Shown: positions 9,532-18,572 of the stretch, piece after piece
Layout of the letters: every line of letters begins with the position of its first letter
Numbering within the stretch: position 1 is the stretch's first letter
Assembly (NCBI GenBank): GCA_003702525.1
Contig: REGJ01000003.1
Coordinates: forward strand, 1 to 64,000
Source: Candidatus Nitrosopumilus sp.
Lineage (GTDB): Archaea; Thermoproteota; Nitrososphaeria; Nitrososphaerales; Nitrosopumilaceae
DNA: 64,000 bases
Reading direction: 5' to 3'
Program-made: the position numbers and the translations under genes
Notes under the pieces: model-generated
Database searches by the model: none
Seen by the model: the letters and a program-made list of their open reading frames with translations, nothing else
What the model was told of the DNA's origin: nothing

Positions 9532-10012
9532 TTTTAGTATCGTTAATTGATTTTAGTAAATCTTGGGCAATATCTTTTGAAATACTTGCCAAATCAAATT
9601 CTTTGTCAATAGATAACGCTTTTTTGAAATGTTTTAGTGCGTCTTGTAATTTTCCACTTTCACCAAGAGATAATCCCTTGTATGCCAATGCCATAGCACA
9701 TTTTTTATCAATTTTCAAAACTGCATCATAGCATTCCATTGCTTTAGTATAATTTTGACTAGAATGTAATGCAGTTCCTTTGTTTAACAATGCATCAATG
9801 TTTTGAGGAGATACAAGTAATGCTTTGTTGTAAGATCGTATGGCAAGTTTCAGTTTACCCATATTTTGTAGAGTTACACCTTTGTCAATTAGGGCACTTA
9901 TGTTTGAGGGCTCATGTTTTAGTACAAGATCATAAAGACTAAGAGCATCATGAAAATCACCATCTTCGATGCATTCATAGGCTTCGGCTAACATCCGATC
10001 TATGTTATTCAA
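9518..10012 (-). CDS. TPR-repeat protein, 164 aa
   Basis: Four consecutive tetratricopeptide repeats cover about residues 5-145, each ending in the A-x-x-x-[FY]-[DN]-x-[AV]-L pattern (for example AIRSYNKALLVSPQNIDALL). No signal peptide or extra domain. TPR arrays mediate protein-protein contacts; the partner is unknown. It lies just downstream of a second, shorter TPR gene on the same strand. Confidence 0.88.
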   Translation of the reverse strand: MNNIDRMLAEAYECIEDGDFHDALSLYDLVLKHEPSNISALIDKGVTLQNMGKLKLAIRSYNKALLVSPQNIDALLNKGTALHSSQNYTKAMECYDAVLKIDKKCAMALAYKGLSLGESGKLQDALKHFKKALSIDKEFDLASISKDIAQDLLKSINDTKIKTQ

Positions 10013-10066
10013 TATATCAGATAATATTTTGTTAATAATATAGATTCACTATTTGTCAATACTGAA

Positions 10067-10294
10067 TTAAGAAGAATGTCTGTCACGAGGATCGATTTTC
10101 AGAGATTTGTTAAAGCAATCCATGGCTTCTTCATATCTACCAAGACTTCTTAATGTTATACCCTTGTAATTCCACAAATCAGGATCATCTTGATTCAACA
10201 AAAGTGCTTGTTCAAAAAAACCCAGAGCATCATCAAATTTTCCATCTTCTAAGAGGATTTTTCCTTGAGATACAAGTTTCTGGATTTTTTCCAT
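10067..10294 (-). CDS. Short TPR protein, 75 aa
   Basis: Two TPR units, ending in DPRDRHSS. It is separated by 54 bases from the 164-residue TPR gene downstream. The two could descend from a tandem duplication, but each has its own start and stop, and the short form is intact. Probably one operon. Confidence 0.75.
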   Translation of the reverse strand: MEKIQKLVSQGKILLEDGKFDDALGFFEQALLLNQDDPDLWNYKGITLRSLGRYEEAMDCFNKSLKIDPRDRHSS

Positions 10295-10388
10295 AAATAG
10301 TGTGATTTGGTATTTGTATTAAATTTGAAAGATTTGAGAAGAATGTGAGCCTGGCAAATTAAACAGATTTACAGTAATTTACTGAAAA

Positions 10389-10398
10389 TTTAAATAAA
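10389..10398 (+). promoter_or_regulatory. TATA box of the Lrp-family gene
   Basis: TTTAAATAAA is centred about 25 bases before the GTG start at 10418, the spacing for a leaderless archaeal transcript. Confidence 0.6.
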
Positions 10399-10417
10399 TT
10401 TTTTCTGCACAGAATAT

Positions 10418-10861
10418 GTGAATTTAGACAAGACAGATGAGAAGATTCTCAGAAACTTGATGGTAGATGCCAGACTATCAGCAAGACAACTCGCACTAAA
10501 ACTAGGAATGTCTACAGTAACAGTTCTATCAAGAATCAAAAAAATGGAAAAAGAGAAGATCATCAAAGGATATTCTGCAATAATTGATCATGAAAAATTA
10601 GGTTATTCATTAACTGCAATAATTGAAATCATCGCAAAAAATGACAAAGTTGTAGACGTTGAAGAAGAAATATCAAAATTTGAGAATGTTTGTGGAGTTT
10701 ATGACATTACAGGTTCAACGGATACGGTAATTATTGCAAAATTCAAAGAAAGAAACGAATTGAGTAAATTTGTCAAAGAATTGGCTTCCATTCCCAATGT
10801 TGAAAACACAATTACACATGTAGTATTAAATACAGCAAAAGAAGATTTTAGATTAGCATAG
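10418..10861 (+). CDS. Lrp/AsnC-family transcriptional regulator
   Basis: 147 residues, GTG start. The N-terminal winged helix (about 1-55, DKTDEKILRNLMVDARLSAR) is followed by an Lrp-type RAM ligand-binding domain (about 65-140, including VCGVYDITGSTDTVIIAKF). Lrp proteins form octamers and respond to amino acids. Targets are unknown. Promoter spacing suggests a leaderless mRNA. Confidence 0.92.
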   Translation: MNLDKTDEKILRNLMVDARLSARQLALKLGMSTVTVLSRIKKMEKEKIIKGYSAIIDHEKLGYSLTAIIEIIAKNDKVVDVEEEISKFENVCGVYDITGSTDTVIIAKFKERNELSKFVKELASIPNVENTITHVVLNTAKEDFRLA

Positions 10862-10870
10862 GGAAAAACA

Positions 10871-11419
10871 TTGAAGATTGCAAGTATTTTTCTAATTTCA
10901 CTAGTGTTATTGTTAGTTCAGCCATCTTACGGACAAGAAAAAGAACTAGACATGGAGTTAGAGGTATCAGATGAAGATAAAATTATTATTTTTGGAGGTT
11001 TTGCAGTAGCAGTAATTGGTTTGTTTTTATTTTTAGCAAGAGACGTCATTCTTAGAAGAAAAACTACTTATGATAAAGAAGAATTAGAATCAAAAAAAGA
11101 CAAGACAAATGAAAAGTATCATTCTGATTGGGGCGATGACTATGAGGAAATTGGGACTAGAAGAAATACTGTTAAAGACAAAGAGTTCAGAGATGCTGCA
11201 CGAAACGATGAATTGCCAAATTACTATGAGGTACTAGGTGTTTCAAGAGATGCAACACAAGGAGAAATAAAGAAAAGTTTTAGAGAACTTGCTAAAAAAA
11301 CACATCCAGATAGAACAAAAGAAGATTCTGAAGAAGAAATGTCAAAACTAAACAAAGCATATGAGGTCCTATCAGATAAAGATAGTAGAGAGAGATACGA
11401 TAAATATTTTGTAGATTAA
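10871..11419 (+). CDS. Membrane-anchored J-domain (DnaJ-like) protein
   Basis: 182 residues from a TTG start, nine bases after the Lrp gene. A signal-like segment (1-20) and a transmembrane helix (about 38-57) precede a charged linker and a C-terminal J domain (about 115-180). The J domain has the HPD tripeptide at 145-147, needed to stimulate DnaK ATPase. It lacks the Gly/Phe and zinc-finger regions of full DnaJ. Topology puts the J domain in the cytoplasm, probably recruiting Hsp70 to the membrane. Confidence 0.9.
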   Translation: MKIASIFLISLVLLLVQPSYGQEKELDMELEVSDEDKIIIFGGFAVAVIGLFLFLARDVILRRKTTYDKEELESKKDKTNEKYHSDWGDDYEEIGTRRNTVKDKEFRDAARNDELPNYYEVLGVSRDATQGEIKKSFRELAKKTHPDRTKEDSEEEMSKLNKAYEVLSDKDSRERYDKYFVD

Positions 11420-11820
11420 ACAGATTCTAGTTTTACAATAATCATACTAAGTTCTATAGAATCAGGTGTTTGAACACTATTTGTAAGATTGGTAAAAATT
11501 TCTAAGTTTTTTTGATTTCCGTCAACATCCATTGTTGTTTTGATTTTTAGCTCACCAAACTCGGTATTTGGGCCAAGCATCTTCTTTGTAAGTAATGGAA
11601 CTACAGAGAGGTCTTTTATGATGCCTTTCATTTTGTATGCAAATTTTTCTGAGAAATAAACACCTCCACGAGTAGTTGGTTCATTCACAGGAATAGAAGA
11701 ATAGGTTACTTGAACATGGGTTAAAGGATATGAATTGTTTTTTAGATGAAGTACAAATTCTAATGAGCCGGACTCTGTAAAATCAATTAGAGATTTTAAC
11801 AAATTTTCATCCACAGTCAT
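11416..11820 (-). CDS. Hypothetical protein, 134 aa
   Basis: ATG start, no signal peptide. The protein is rich in predicted beta strands, with a conserved-looking TTRGGVYFSEKFAYKMKG segment. No family recognised. Its 3' end overlaps the convergent J-domain gene by 4 bases. Confidence 0.65.
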   Translation of the reverse strand: MTVDENLLKSLIDFTESGSLEFVLHLKNNSYPLTHVQVTYSSIPVNEPTTRGGVYFSEKFAYKMKGIIKDLSVVPLLTKKMLGPNTEFGELKIKTTMDVDGNQKNLEIFTNLTNSVQTPDSIELSMIIVKLESV

Positions 11821-11922
11821 TTAAAAACAAAAAAGTCATAATTCTATTGAATCTTTCTACAAAAGAAAACAAGTACTCTATTTTCAGATCAACTTTAAAA
11901 AGAAGAGAATGATCGTTTGGTT

Positions 11923-13236
11923 ATGCAAATATTTGCAAATACTCAGGTTATGAGAAATAACATTTTGGATTTGCTTATAGAAAATGGATTAGATGCAGAT
12001 TGTTATGTTGAAATGTTAGATTACACTATTGATTTGTTTGAGAGTAGAGGGTTAGGACGTGATTATTATGGATATCACAATATTAACCACGAACTAGAAG
12101 TGACATATTTTTCATTATTAGTTTCAAAACAAGAAAAAATAAAATTTACTCCTGAAGATATCAAATATCTATATGTTGCAGCGTTGTTCCATGATTTTGA
12201 TCCAGAAAAAAGTGTAGATAAGCCACACGAACAAAGTGTATTAAAATTTATTTCAACAGATAGAAAACTCAGTCAGTTAATTAAAGCAGCAAATATTGAT
12301 TTAGAAATTATCAAAGTATTGATTTTAAGAACAACATATCCTTGGATGGGAGAATTAAAAAAAAATGCAGAAGAACAAATCAAACAATGTTTTCATAATT
12401 CAGAACTAACAAGAAATAACTTAGAATATCAAAAACATGTAATGGATATTGGGTGGTATCTTACGGTAGTTGATAGAGTTAGTGGATATGCATTAGGAGA
12501 TTTCTCAAAGGCCATGGAGATGGCAAAAATGAATGCACATGCACTTGCATGGAGACCATCATTAATTGTCAGAAGTGCAGTAGCATATTTTGAGGAATTA
12601 CTAAATAAAGAAACAGAGATGGTAAAACCAGTTCTCAAAGTACTCTCAAATGAGATGCGAAAGAACTTTTTTGACACAGTTTTATCATTTATGAGAATTA
12701 GACAGCAAGAAATTACAATTCAAGCAGATTGTGCATACAAAAATCTCAGGTTAGTTCCAACCATCGAATGCATGTCAACAAGAGAGGAACCAGAATTTAT
12801 CAATTCATTACAGGACATTCTATTAGAGTTACCAAGACCATTACAGTTCTTAAATAATTTTGAAAAATCAGTTAAAGATCCAGACACAATCATCACCACG
12901 TTGAGACTTAACGGTAAAGACGGAGAGATTGTAGGATATGCAAAAGGAGGTTCATTAGAAAATTATAATCTAAGGGAAGAAATTAGAGATGAAAACTATG
13001 GCTTAGGAAATACTGTATTCCTAGAACCGATTGCAGTAAAAATGGGATATTGGGGACTAAAAGGAGGTAGTGAAATGCGCCACATGTTTGTAATGCAAGC
13101 ACATTCTAAAAAATTCAAGTATCTTACAAGTTTTGCACTAAGAGATGTAATTAATGCTAGAATTGAAAAAGAACAAGCAGAGTTTGTAGTTCAATTTGAC
13201 CCTGAACGATGGGATTATTATCGAATCAAGATTTAG
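11923..13236 (+). CDS. HD-domain phosphohydrolase-like protein
   Basis: 437 residues from ATG 11923; a TTG six bases upstream is an alternative. The HD metal-binding pattern is H52/H56 in YHNINHE and H90-D91 in AALFHDFDP, as in HD/PDEase proteins cutting phosphate esters or cyclic nucleotides. The C-terminal half (about 235-437) has no domain I recognise. The substrate is unknown. It is followed nine bases later by a FAD-linked oxidase gene, likely the same operon. Confidence 0.8.
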   Translation: MQIFANTQVMRNNILDLLIENGLDADCYVEMLDYTIDLFESRGLGRDYYGYHNINHELEVTYFSLLVSKQEKIKFTPEDIKYLYVAALFHDFDPEKSVDKPHEQSVLKFISTDRKLSQLIKAANIDLEIIKVLILRTTYPWMGELKKNAEEQIKQCFHNSELTRNNLEYQKHVMDIGWYLTVVDRVSGYALGDFSKAMEMAKMNAHALAWRPSLIVRSAVAYFEELLNKETEMVKPVLKVLSNEMRKNFFDTVLSFMRIRQQEITIQADCAYKNLRLVPTIECMSTREEPEFINSLQDILLELPRPLQFLNNFEKSVKDPDTIITTLRLNGKDGEIVGYAKGGSLENYNLREEIRDENYGLGNTVFLEPIAVKMGYWGLKGGSEMRHMFVMQAHSKKFKYLTSFALRDVINARIEKEQAEFVVQFDPERWDYYRIKI

Positions 13237-13245
13237 ATTCATTAA

Positions 13246-14691
13246 ATGAATTCATTAGAATCAGAACTTACAAGAAGAATCAAAGGAAAAGTTCATTCAG
13301 AAAAAGAATTCAGAGATTTTTACTCAGTTGATGCAAGTTCGTATCAAATTATTCCAAAAATAATTATAATTCCAAAAAATGAAAAGGATGTAATTAACAC
13401 AATCAAAATTGCAAATAAATTTAAAACAAATGTTACCGTGCGTGGTGCAGGCACAGGGTTAGTTGGGGGTGCATTAAACAACGGTATCATTTTAGATATG
13501 AAAAATTTTGATAGAATCAAAATAAGTAAAAATCATGCAGTAGTTCAAACAGGAGTAGTAAAAGGAAAATTAGATAAGAAATTAGAAAATAATAAGAAAT
13601 TCTTTCCTCCAAATCCTTCAGTAGGATCATTTTGTTCAATTGGAGGAATGCTCGGAAATAATTCTAGTGGAAGTAGAAGTTTAAAGTATGGGAGTATGAT
13701 TGACAATGTTTTAGAAATTACATTAATTGATGGAAATGGTAAAAAAATCATTCTACCAAAAGATGAAAAAACATCTAAGAAAATTCAAAAGAAAATGAAA
13801 ATTGATGAAAAAAATATACCCAATGTTTCAAAAAATTCATCAGGGTATAGAATTGATAAAATTACTACAGCAAAAGATAGTCATAAAATTATTGTAGGGT
13901 CTGAAGGGACATTAGGAATCATAACATCAGTAAAATTAAAAATAAAAAACATCCCAAAGAAAAGAATTCTTTTCGTTGTAGAGTATAATTCAATTACAAA
14001 TGCAATTAGTGATTGCATATCAATAAACAAAACAAATCCTTCTGCAATAGAGTTTGTTGATAAAATAACACTACAACAAATCAATCATAAATTTCAAAAA
14101 GATACAAAATGTTTACTTTTTGTTGAATATGATGAAAAAATCAATCAAAATGAAAAGCAATTCAAAATAAGAATTTCAGGAAAAATTATCAAAAAGTTAA
14201 CAAAAAAGCAGGATATTTTCAAATGGTGGAAATACCGTGATTCATCGCTATTTTACAGCCTAAGAAGTATAAAAAAAGAGAATAGAATTCCACATGTTAT
14301 TGAAGATGCTGCTGTACCCATAGAAAAATTACCAGATTTTTTCAAAATGCTAGAAAAGATCAATAAAAAATTCAAAACAAAATCTGTAATTTATGGACAC
14401 ATAGGAAATGGTAATCTGCATGTAAGATTAATTGGAAAAAGAAAGAATCTAACACTAGTCAAAAATATTGCAAAACAGTATTTTGATGAAATTATTAAAA
14501 TGAATGGAACGATAACTGCGGAACATGGGGATGGTTTAGCACGTTCAGAATTTATCAAGAAACAATATGGAAAAATAAATTACCAAACATTCAGAGAAAT
14601 AAAAAAAATATTTGATCCCAACAACATATTAAATCCAGGAAAAATAATCAGTGAAAAAACTACAGTGATCAAGAATTTTGAAAAGTTCTAA
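13246..14691 (+). CDS. FAD-linked oxidase, GlcD/D-lactate dehydrogenase family
   Basis: 481 residues. The N-terminal FAD-binding PCMH domain carries RGAGTGLVGGALNNGIILDM at about 66-85 and GSFCSIGGMLGNNSSG at about 126-141. The C-terminal domain has YGHIGNGNLHVR and AEHGDGLARSEF, typical of glycolate/D-lactate oxidoreductases, and ends in FDPNNILNPGK. Likely substrate is a 2-hydroxy acid such as D-lactate or glycolate; glycolate would fit a phosphoglycolate phosphatase at 49.9 kb. No separate GlcE or GlcF lies nearby. Confidence 0.88.
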   Translation: MNSLESELTRRIKGKVHSEKEFRDFYSVDASSYQIIPKIIIIPKNEKDVINTIKIANKFKTNVTVRGAGTGLVGGALNNGIILDMKNFDRIKISKNHAVVQTGVVKGKLDKKLENNKKFFPPNPSVGSFCSIGGMLGNNSSGSRSLKYGSMIDNVLEITLIDGNGKKIILPKDEKTSKKIQKKMKIDEKNIPNVSKNSSGYRIDKITTAKDSHKIIVGSEGTLGIITSVKLKIKNIPKKRILFVVEYNSITNAISDCISINKTNPSAIEFVDKITLQQINHKFQKDTKCLLFVEYDEKINQNEKQFKIRISGKIIKKLTKKQDIFKWWKYRDSSLFYSLRSIKKENRIPHVIEDAAVPIEKLPDFFKMLEKINKKFKTKSVIYGHIGNGNLHVRLIGKRKNLTLVKNIAKQYFDEIIKMNGTITAEHGDGLARSEFIKKQYGKINYQTFREIKKIFDPNNILNPGKIISEKTTVIKNFEKF

Positions 14692-14750
14692 TTTTGATTT
14701 ATGAATACTAAATCATTACACAAATAACACAATGTAAAAAATTCAGAAAT

Positions 14751-14775
14751 ATTTTTGAAAATAATTTTCAAAAAT
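14751..14775. repeat. Perfect 12-bp inverted repeat
   Basis: ATTTTTGAAAAT, one base, then ATTTTCAAAAAT. It lies 60 bases after the FAD oxidase stop, and could act as a transcript 3' end or a dimer binding site. Confidence 0.6.
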
Positions 14776-14951
14776 GTATTATGTTGATTTCATTTAATAC
14801 AAAAATAGATCATTATCAAAAATAAAACAAGACAAAAAATCAAAACAAAATTTACAATTATTTAAAAAACACGTACAATTTGTTCTTGATTTAACTAAAA
14901 ATATACCCAATACGAAAAAAATGATTCTAAAACACAATAATTGAGATCGGG

Positions 14952-15000
14952 GGTTTGCCTATTAGTGAAAAAAGTTCAACAAGTTCTTGCTAATAGAACC
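14952..15000 (+). promoter_or_regulatory. Hairpin in the leader of the 47-aa zinc protein gene
   Basis: GGTT (14952-14955) pairs AACC (14997-15000) and CTATTAG (14959-14965) pairs CTAATAG (14990-14996), with a TGC bulge. The loop carries a repeated AAGTTC. It ends 17 bases before the ATG at 15018. Confidence 0.4.
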
Positions 15001-15017
15001 TTGAGCCTAGTGAACAT

Positions 15018-15161
15018 ATGACAATAGGATATTGCGTAAAGTGCCGAGACAAACGAGAAATCGGTGGCGCTAAACCATACACAATGAAAAATGGTAAACC
15101 TGCAATCAAAGGCACATGCCCAACATGCAGTACAGCCATTTTTAGAATTGGTAGAGGATAA
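15018..15161 (+). CDS. Zinc-ribbon microprotein, 47 aa
   Basis: Starts MTIGYCVKCRDKREIGGAKP and ends CPTCSTAIFRIGRG: two C-x2-C pairs forming a small zinc ribbon of the type (DUF5679-like) found alone or attached to archaeal proteins. It appears to have a long, structured leader. The convergent gene ends 17 bases beyond its stop. Confidence 0.75.
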   Translation: MTIGYCVKCRDKREIGGAKPYTMKNGKPAIKGTCPTCSTAIFRIGRG

Positions 15162-15177
15162 ATTTCTAATTAGGAAT

Positions 15178-15429
15178 TTAATACTGCCATTCGTCAGTAA
15201 GGCCATTCCATAGCGAACGCATTGGGGATGGATCTTTTTCTATTTCTTCAGTAATCCTATTTTTTAATACAAAAAAGAAATTTTCTAAAGCATCAACACC
15301 CCCATCATCATATAATTCACGACCAATTTCACTAATTCTTGTATGTTTTTCTGGAATTTCAGATGAATCAGGGTTTTGTAGACAAAAAGTCATCAAATCA
15401 ATTAATTCTTCTTCAAGCATGAAATCCAT
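15178..15429 (-). CDS. Hypothetical acidic protein, 83 aa
   Basis: ATG start. Mostly helical and acidic, with the segment GRELYDDGGVDALENFFFVLKN. No family recognised. It may share an operon with the gene upstream at 15484-15858, 54 bases away. Confidence 0.65.
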   Translation of the reverse strand: MDFMLEEELIDLMTFCLQNPDSSEIPEKHTRISEIGRELYDDGGVDALENFFFVLKNRITEEIEKDPSPMRSLWNGLTDEWQY

Positions 15430-15483
15430 ACAAAATTATGGAAAAATTTGTTCCATTTTATGTTTTAGGAAAAAGAAGAGAGA

Positions 15484-15858
15484 TCACTTTAGACGTCTAT
15501 AGATCTCTTTGAATTCTAGAGACATACTGTATGACAGGTTAAGTAAATGAACAAGTTGATTCATGGATGTTTTATCATGTCCAAGTTGTCTTAGAATGGT
15601 TAATGCTTTCTGAGGGGAACTTGATTGTAATGGATTTTGTCCTGACCAAGTCTTAAAAGCCTCTTCAACATCCAAACTAAAGTTCAAAACAAATTCTTTC
15701 CAATTAGGCATTGCCTTTAGAGCTTTTTCAGTCAGCAACACTTGAGATAGTTCTCTGAATTCATTTTTCCTATCAATGTACAACATGTCTAAAGCTTGTT
15801 GGATTTTTTCTTCTTGGTATTCTGGGTTGTTTAGCATATACATTCCTGCAATACTCAT
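15484..15858 (-). CDS. Hypothetical helical protein, 124 aa
   Basis: A wholly helical soluble protein ending YRRLK. No motif recognised. The N-terminal MSIAGMYMLNNP is not a signal peptide. Confidence 0.65.
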   Translation of the reverse strand: MSIAGMYMLNNPEYQEEKIQQALDMLYIDRKNEFRELSQVLLTEKALKAMPNWKEFVLNFSLDVEEAFKTWSGQNPLQSSSPQKALTILRQLGHDKTSMNQLVHLLNLSYSMSLEFKEIYRRLK

Positions 15859-15964
15859 ACATCATTACTCACATAATTGGAAATAAGTAGTATAGTTGAT
15901 TCTCTGAAAATTTGTTAGAATTTTTTAATTTAATTAAACAAATGTAAAAAAAGGAAAGAAGATC

Positions 15965-17224
15965 TTATTGGAATGGGTCAATAAATGGACAGTTTACAAT
16001 ATGATCACTATCCATTGGACGTGCAATGCCAATATCGATCAAACCAGCTTCTCTGTATGCATTCAAATCATCAATGGTTTCTAGCAATTGTGCATTTTCT
16101 GGACTATCCCAGCTTGTCATGAAAATTCTCCACATAGGGGAATAGTTTTCATTACCAGGAGCTCCTGCAGCAATACCTGGTTGGAATCCTAGTGGACCAG
16201 TACCAGTTAAGCCGTTCTTGAATTGAAATAGATCAACAGCAGCTGAATTTGCAATTAAACTTGCAGATGTTGGTGAACTAACAATCCCCATCATACCTGC
16301 AGGACCGCTTGGTGTAGCATCTGTTACAATGTAATAGATGGTTCTACCATCAGGACCCCAACCACGATGAGCTATGAAAGTTACATTCATCTCTTCTGTA
16401 TCAATATCAAGAACTTGTCCGCCACCATAAGGTGTGTCATCAGTCAAAGTTTTGTTTTCCTTTACCATCATTTGCCCATCAGGCCAAACAATCTGAGGCA
16501 TATTCAAAACTACATCAACAGATGTTAATGTGATTTCACCATTATCAGCAGCTTCGATTACCATTGCATCAGAATTTAAAATTCTTGGAGTAGAACCTTC
16601 ATTCCATGTTACATGAACATGAGATGTTAATGCACTGTATACATCGGGTTGTGCCGGAGTACTAGTAAAAACTTCTCCTTGGAAACCATGTACACCGTCA
16701 CCTTCAATACCATTAGTGAACATGTAAGTTTTTGAAAGTGCTTCATCAGGTGCATTCTTTAGCAATGGCGCAAGTTCAACTTTCCAACCTTGATTATTTG
16801 TAATCAAATCTGCATGAGTAGGGTCACTTGAATCAGTGATGATATAGTAAACATCTCCACCATCATAGAAACCTTGATGCATTGGGATTATAGCTGGAAC
16901 GTTTGCTCTTGATAATCTGAGTACAGACCCCAAGTCTTCTTCAGTGATTTCTTCCATCATGGGTTTTTCTTCCATTTTTTCAGAAGACTCACTTACTGGA
17001 ATTACAGATTTGAATTTTCCTTGCTCTGCCATCCATGCGGCTTTACCACCTGAGATTTCAGAACATAGTTGCAATCCACAAACATCAGTGCTAGAACCAT
17101 ATTTTGAAGAACCAACACCCTTACCTTTCAAGGCTTCAGCATCTGTGAATGAACCAGTGGTTATTCCTACTGTAAACAAGGGGAGAATTGCAAGTAATGC
17201 AATGTATCTTAGACTCTTGTTCAT
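15965..17224 (-). CDS. Secreted tandem-repeat protein (DUF7482-like), 419 aa
   Basis: Clear signal peptide (residues 1-31, MNKSLRYIALLAILPLFTVG onward). Two related domains follow: GFYDGGDVYYIITDSSDPTH near residue 118 and GWGPDGRTIYYIVTDATPSG near residue 285, each followed by a hydrophobic stretch, a GxxGxGxxGFQ turn and a beta segment. This secreted duplicated family occurs in thaumarchaea. A cysteine pair (CGLQLC) near residue 49 may form a disulfide. The function is unknown; extracellular beta-sandwich binding is my inference. Confidence 0.82.
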   Translation of the reverse strand: MNKSLRYIALLAILPLFTVGITTGSFTDAEALKGKGVGSSKYGSSTDVCGLQLCSEISGGKAAWMAEQGKFKSVIPVSESSEKMEEKPMMEEITEEDLGSVLRLSRANVPAIIPMHQGFYDGGDVYYIITDSSDPTHADLITNNQGWKVELAPLLKNAPDEALSKTYMFTNGIEGDGVHGFQGEVFTSTPAQPDVYSALTSHVHVTWNEGSTPRILNSDAMVIEAADNGEITLTSVDVVLNMPQIVWPDGQMMVKENKTLTDDTPYGGGQVLDIDTEEMNVTFIAHRGWGPDGRTIYYIVTDATPSGPAGMMGIVSSPTSASLIANSAAVDLFQFKNGLTGTGPLGFQPGIAAGAPGNENYSPMWRIFMTSWDSPENAQLLETIDDLNAYREAGLIDIGIARPMDSDHIVNCPFIDPFQ

Positions 17225-17273
17225 TGAATAAAAAGTCGGATTTTTGTTTAAAAGAATTTGTCCAAATCAGACA

Positions 17274-17897
17274 TTATCCTGCAAGTTCTGAAAAGCGGTT
17301 TTCCACATAATCCCAATTTACAAGATTCCACCAATCCTTAACATAATCAGGTCTACGGTTTTGATATTTTAGATAGTAAGCATGTTCCCAAACATCCAAT
17401 CCTAACAAAGGTATTTTTTGTAAAGTCCAAGGACTAGTTTGATTTTCAGTAGAAAGAATTTCAATTCTGTTGTATGTAGAGTTAAAAACTAACCAACACC
17501 ATCCACTACCTTGAATTCCAATTGCAGTTTCTGAAAAAATTTGTTTGAAATTATCAAAATTATCAAAATAGACATCAATTGCATCTTCAATCTTTCCACC
17601 GGGTGAACCATCACCATTAGGGGTCATGATTTCCCAAAATAATCTATGATTCTCAAAACCTCCACCAAAAAAATTGATTTTACTTCTACCAGATTCAGGA
17701 ATGGCTTTTAGATCAGAGAGAATAGATGTAATGTATTGAGGATGAAACGCACTTCCCACATCTTCAAGAGATTTGTTTAATCCATCAACATATGATTGAT
17801 GATGTTTTTGGTGATGAATTTTCATTGTTTCAGCATCAATGTATGGTTCCAATTCATCATACCCATAAGGCAATCTAGGAAGTTCATACTGAACCAT
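17274..17897 (-). CDS. sod: Fe/Mn superoxide dismutase
   Basis: 207 residues from the ATG at 17897, chosen over the ATG at 17921 because family members begin near YELPRLPYGYDELEP. Metal ligands are visible: His in KIHHQKHH, His in ENHRLFWE, and Asp/His in GLDVWEHAYYL. Core motifs GSGWCWLVF and the C-terminal DYVENRF are typical. It detoxifies superoxide, relevant to an aerobic nitrifier. Fe and Mn forms cannot be separated by eye. Confidence 0.95.
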   Translation of the reverse strand: MVQYELPRLPYGYDELEPYIDAETMKIHHQKHHQSYVDGLNKSLEDVGSAFHPQYITSILSDLKAIPESGRSKINFFGGGFENHRLFWEIMTPNGDGSPGGKIEDAIDVYFDNFDNFKQIFSETAIGIQGSGWCWLVFNSTYNRIEILSTENQTSPWTLQKIPLLGLDVWEHAYYLKYQNRRPDYVKDWWNLVNWDYVENRFSELAG

Positions 17898-17956
17898 GAA
17901 AAAAATATCTATAATCCACATATAATCCTCAAGAAAGAATCAAGTTTTTATTCAAA

Positions 17957-18538
17957 ATGAAAGGGTTCCAAGTATTGGTTCATCCGGTTATTACAGAAAT
18001 TTTTTCAAATGATGAAAGGGCAATGTCATTTTTTGAATGGATATCAAATGAAATAGAGAAAAAAGAAGAACTGCAACAATTCTTCAAATGGCATTTAGAG
18101 GTCATTTCAGAAGTAATTGATGAAATAGATAGAACTGCAACAATTGATTTTTCAAATAAGAATGAAGCCAAAAAGTGGGCAAAGGAGTTTTTGGAAAATT
18201 ACGATGAAAAAATAAGAAAAATGAGAAAAAATAGTAACCGAGTGTTTAAACGATTTCATGAATTAAAATCAGAATTTACAAAGATTATTCCAAAAGACCA
18301 CGAATATGATAAAGAGTCAAAGAGTATAATGCAGGTATTTCTTAGCAGGCAAGAACTACTTGTTGGAAAAATCATTTTTTCATATAGAGAATTGTGGTTT
18401 TTAGCAAACCAAATTACCAATTCTAATTTCAAAATAGGTTCAGTTGAGGATTATCAAGAATGGGTTAAAACTAATTATTCAAATCTAAAAAGTGTAAAAA
18501 TAATGTTACAACAAATTGAAAGAGGGATTTCAAAGTAG
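17957..18538 (+). CDS. Hypothetical helical protein, 193 aa
   Basis: Long amphipathic helices rich in Lys and Glu, with no signal or membrane segment. No domain recognised. It is transcribed divergently from sod and precedes the winged-helix protein at 18573 by 34 bases, so the two may be an operon. Confidence 0.65.
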   Translation: MKGFQVLVHPVITEIFSNDERAMSFFEWISNEIEKKEELQQFFKWHLEVISEVIDEIDRTATIDFSNKNEAKKWAKEFLENYDEKIRKMRKNSNRVFKRFHELKSEFTKIIPKDHEYDKESKSIMQVFLSRQELLVGKIIFSYRELWFLANQITNSNFKIGSVEDYQEWVKTNYSNLKSVKIMLQQIERGISK

Positions 18539-18572
18539 AAAAGATGATAAGAGTTGAAAGGGCAAAAAAAAT

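Larger units (their letters stand above)
14692..15017. other. AT-rich gene-free stretch of 326 bases
   Basis: Very AT-rich. It holds a perfect 12-bp inverted repeat at 14751-14775, a TATA-like CTAAAAATATACC near 14897-14909, and a more GC-rich hairpin at 14952-15000 before the 47-residue zinc protein gene. No tRNA or additional gene was found. Confidence 0.6.

Noticed and set aside
9518..10294. The two TPR genes as one frameshifted gene
   Set aside because: Each has its own start and stop, and the 54-base spacer holds no TPR sequence.
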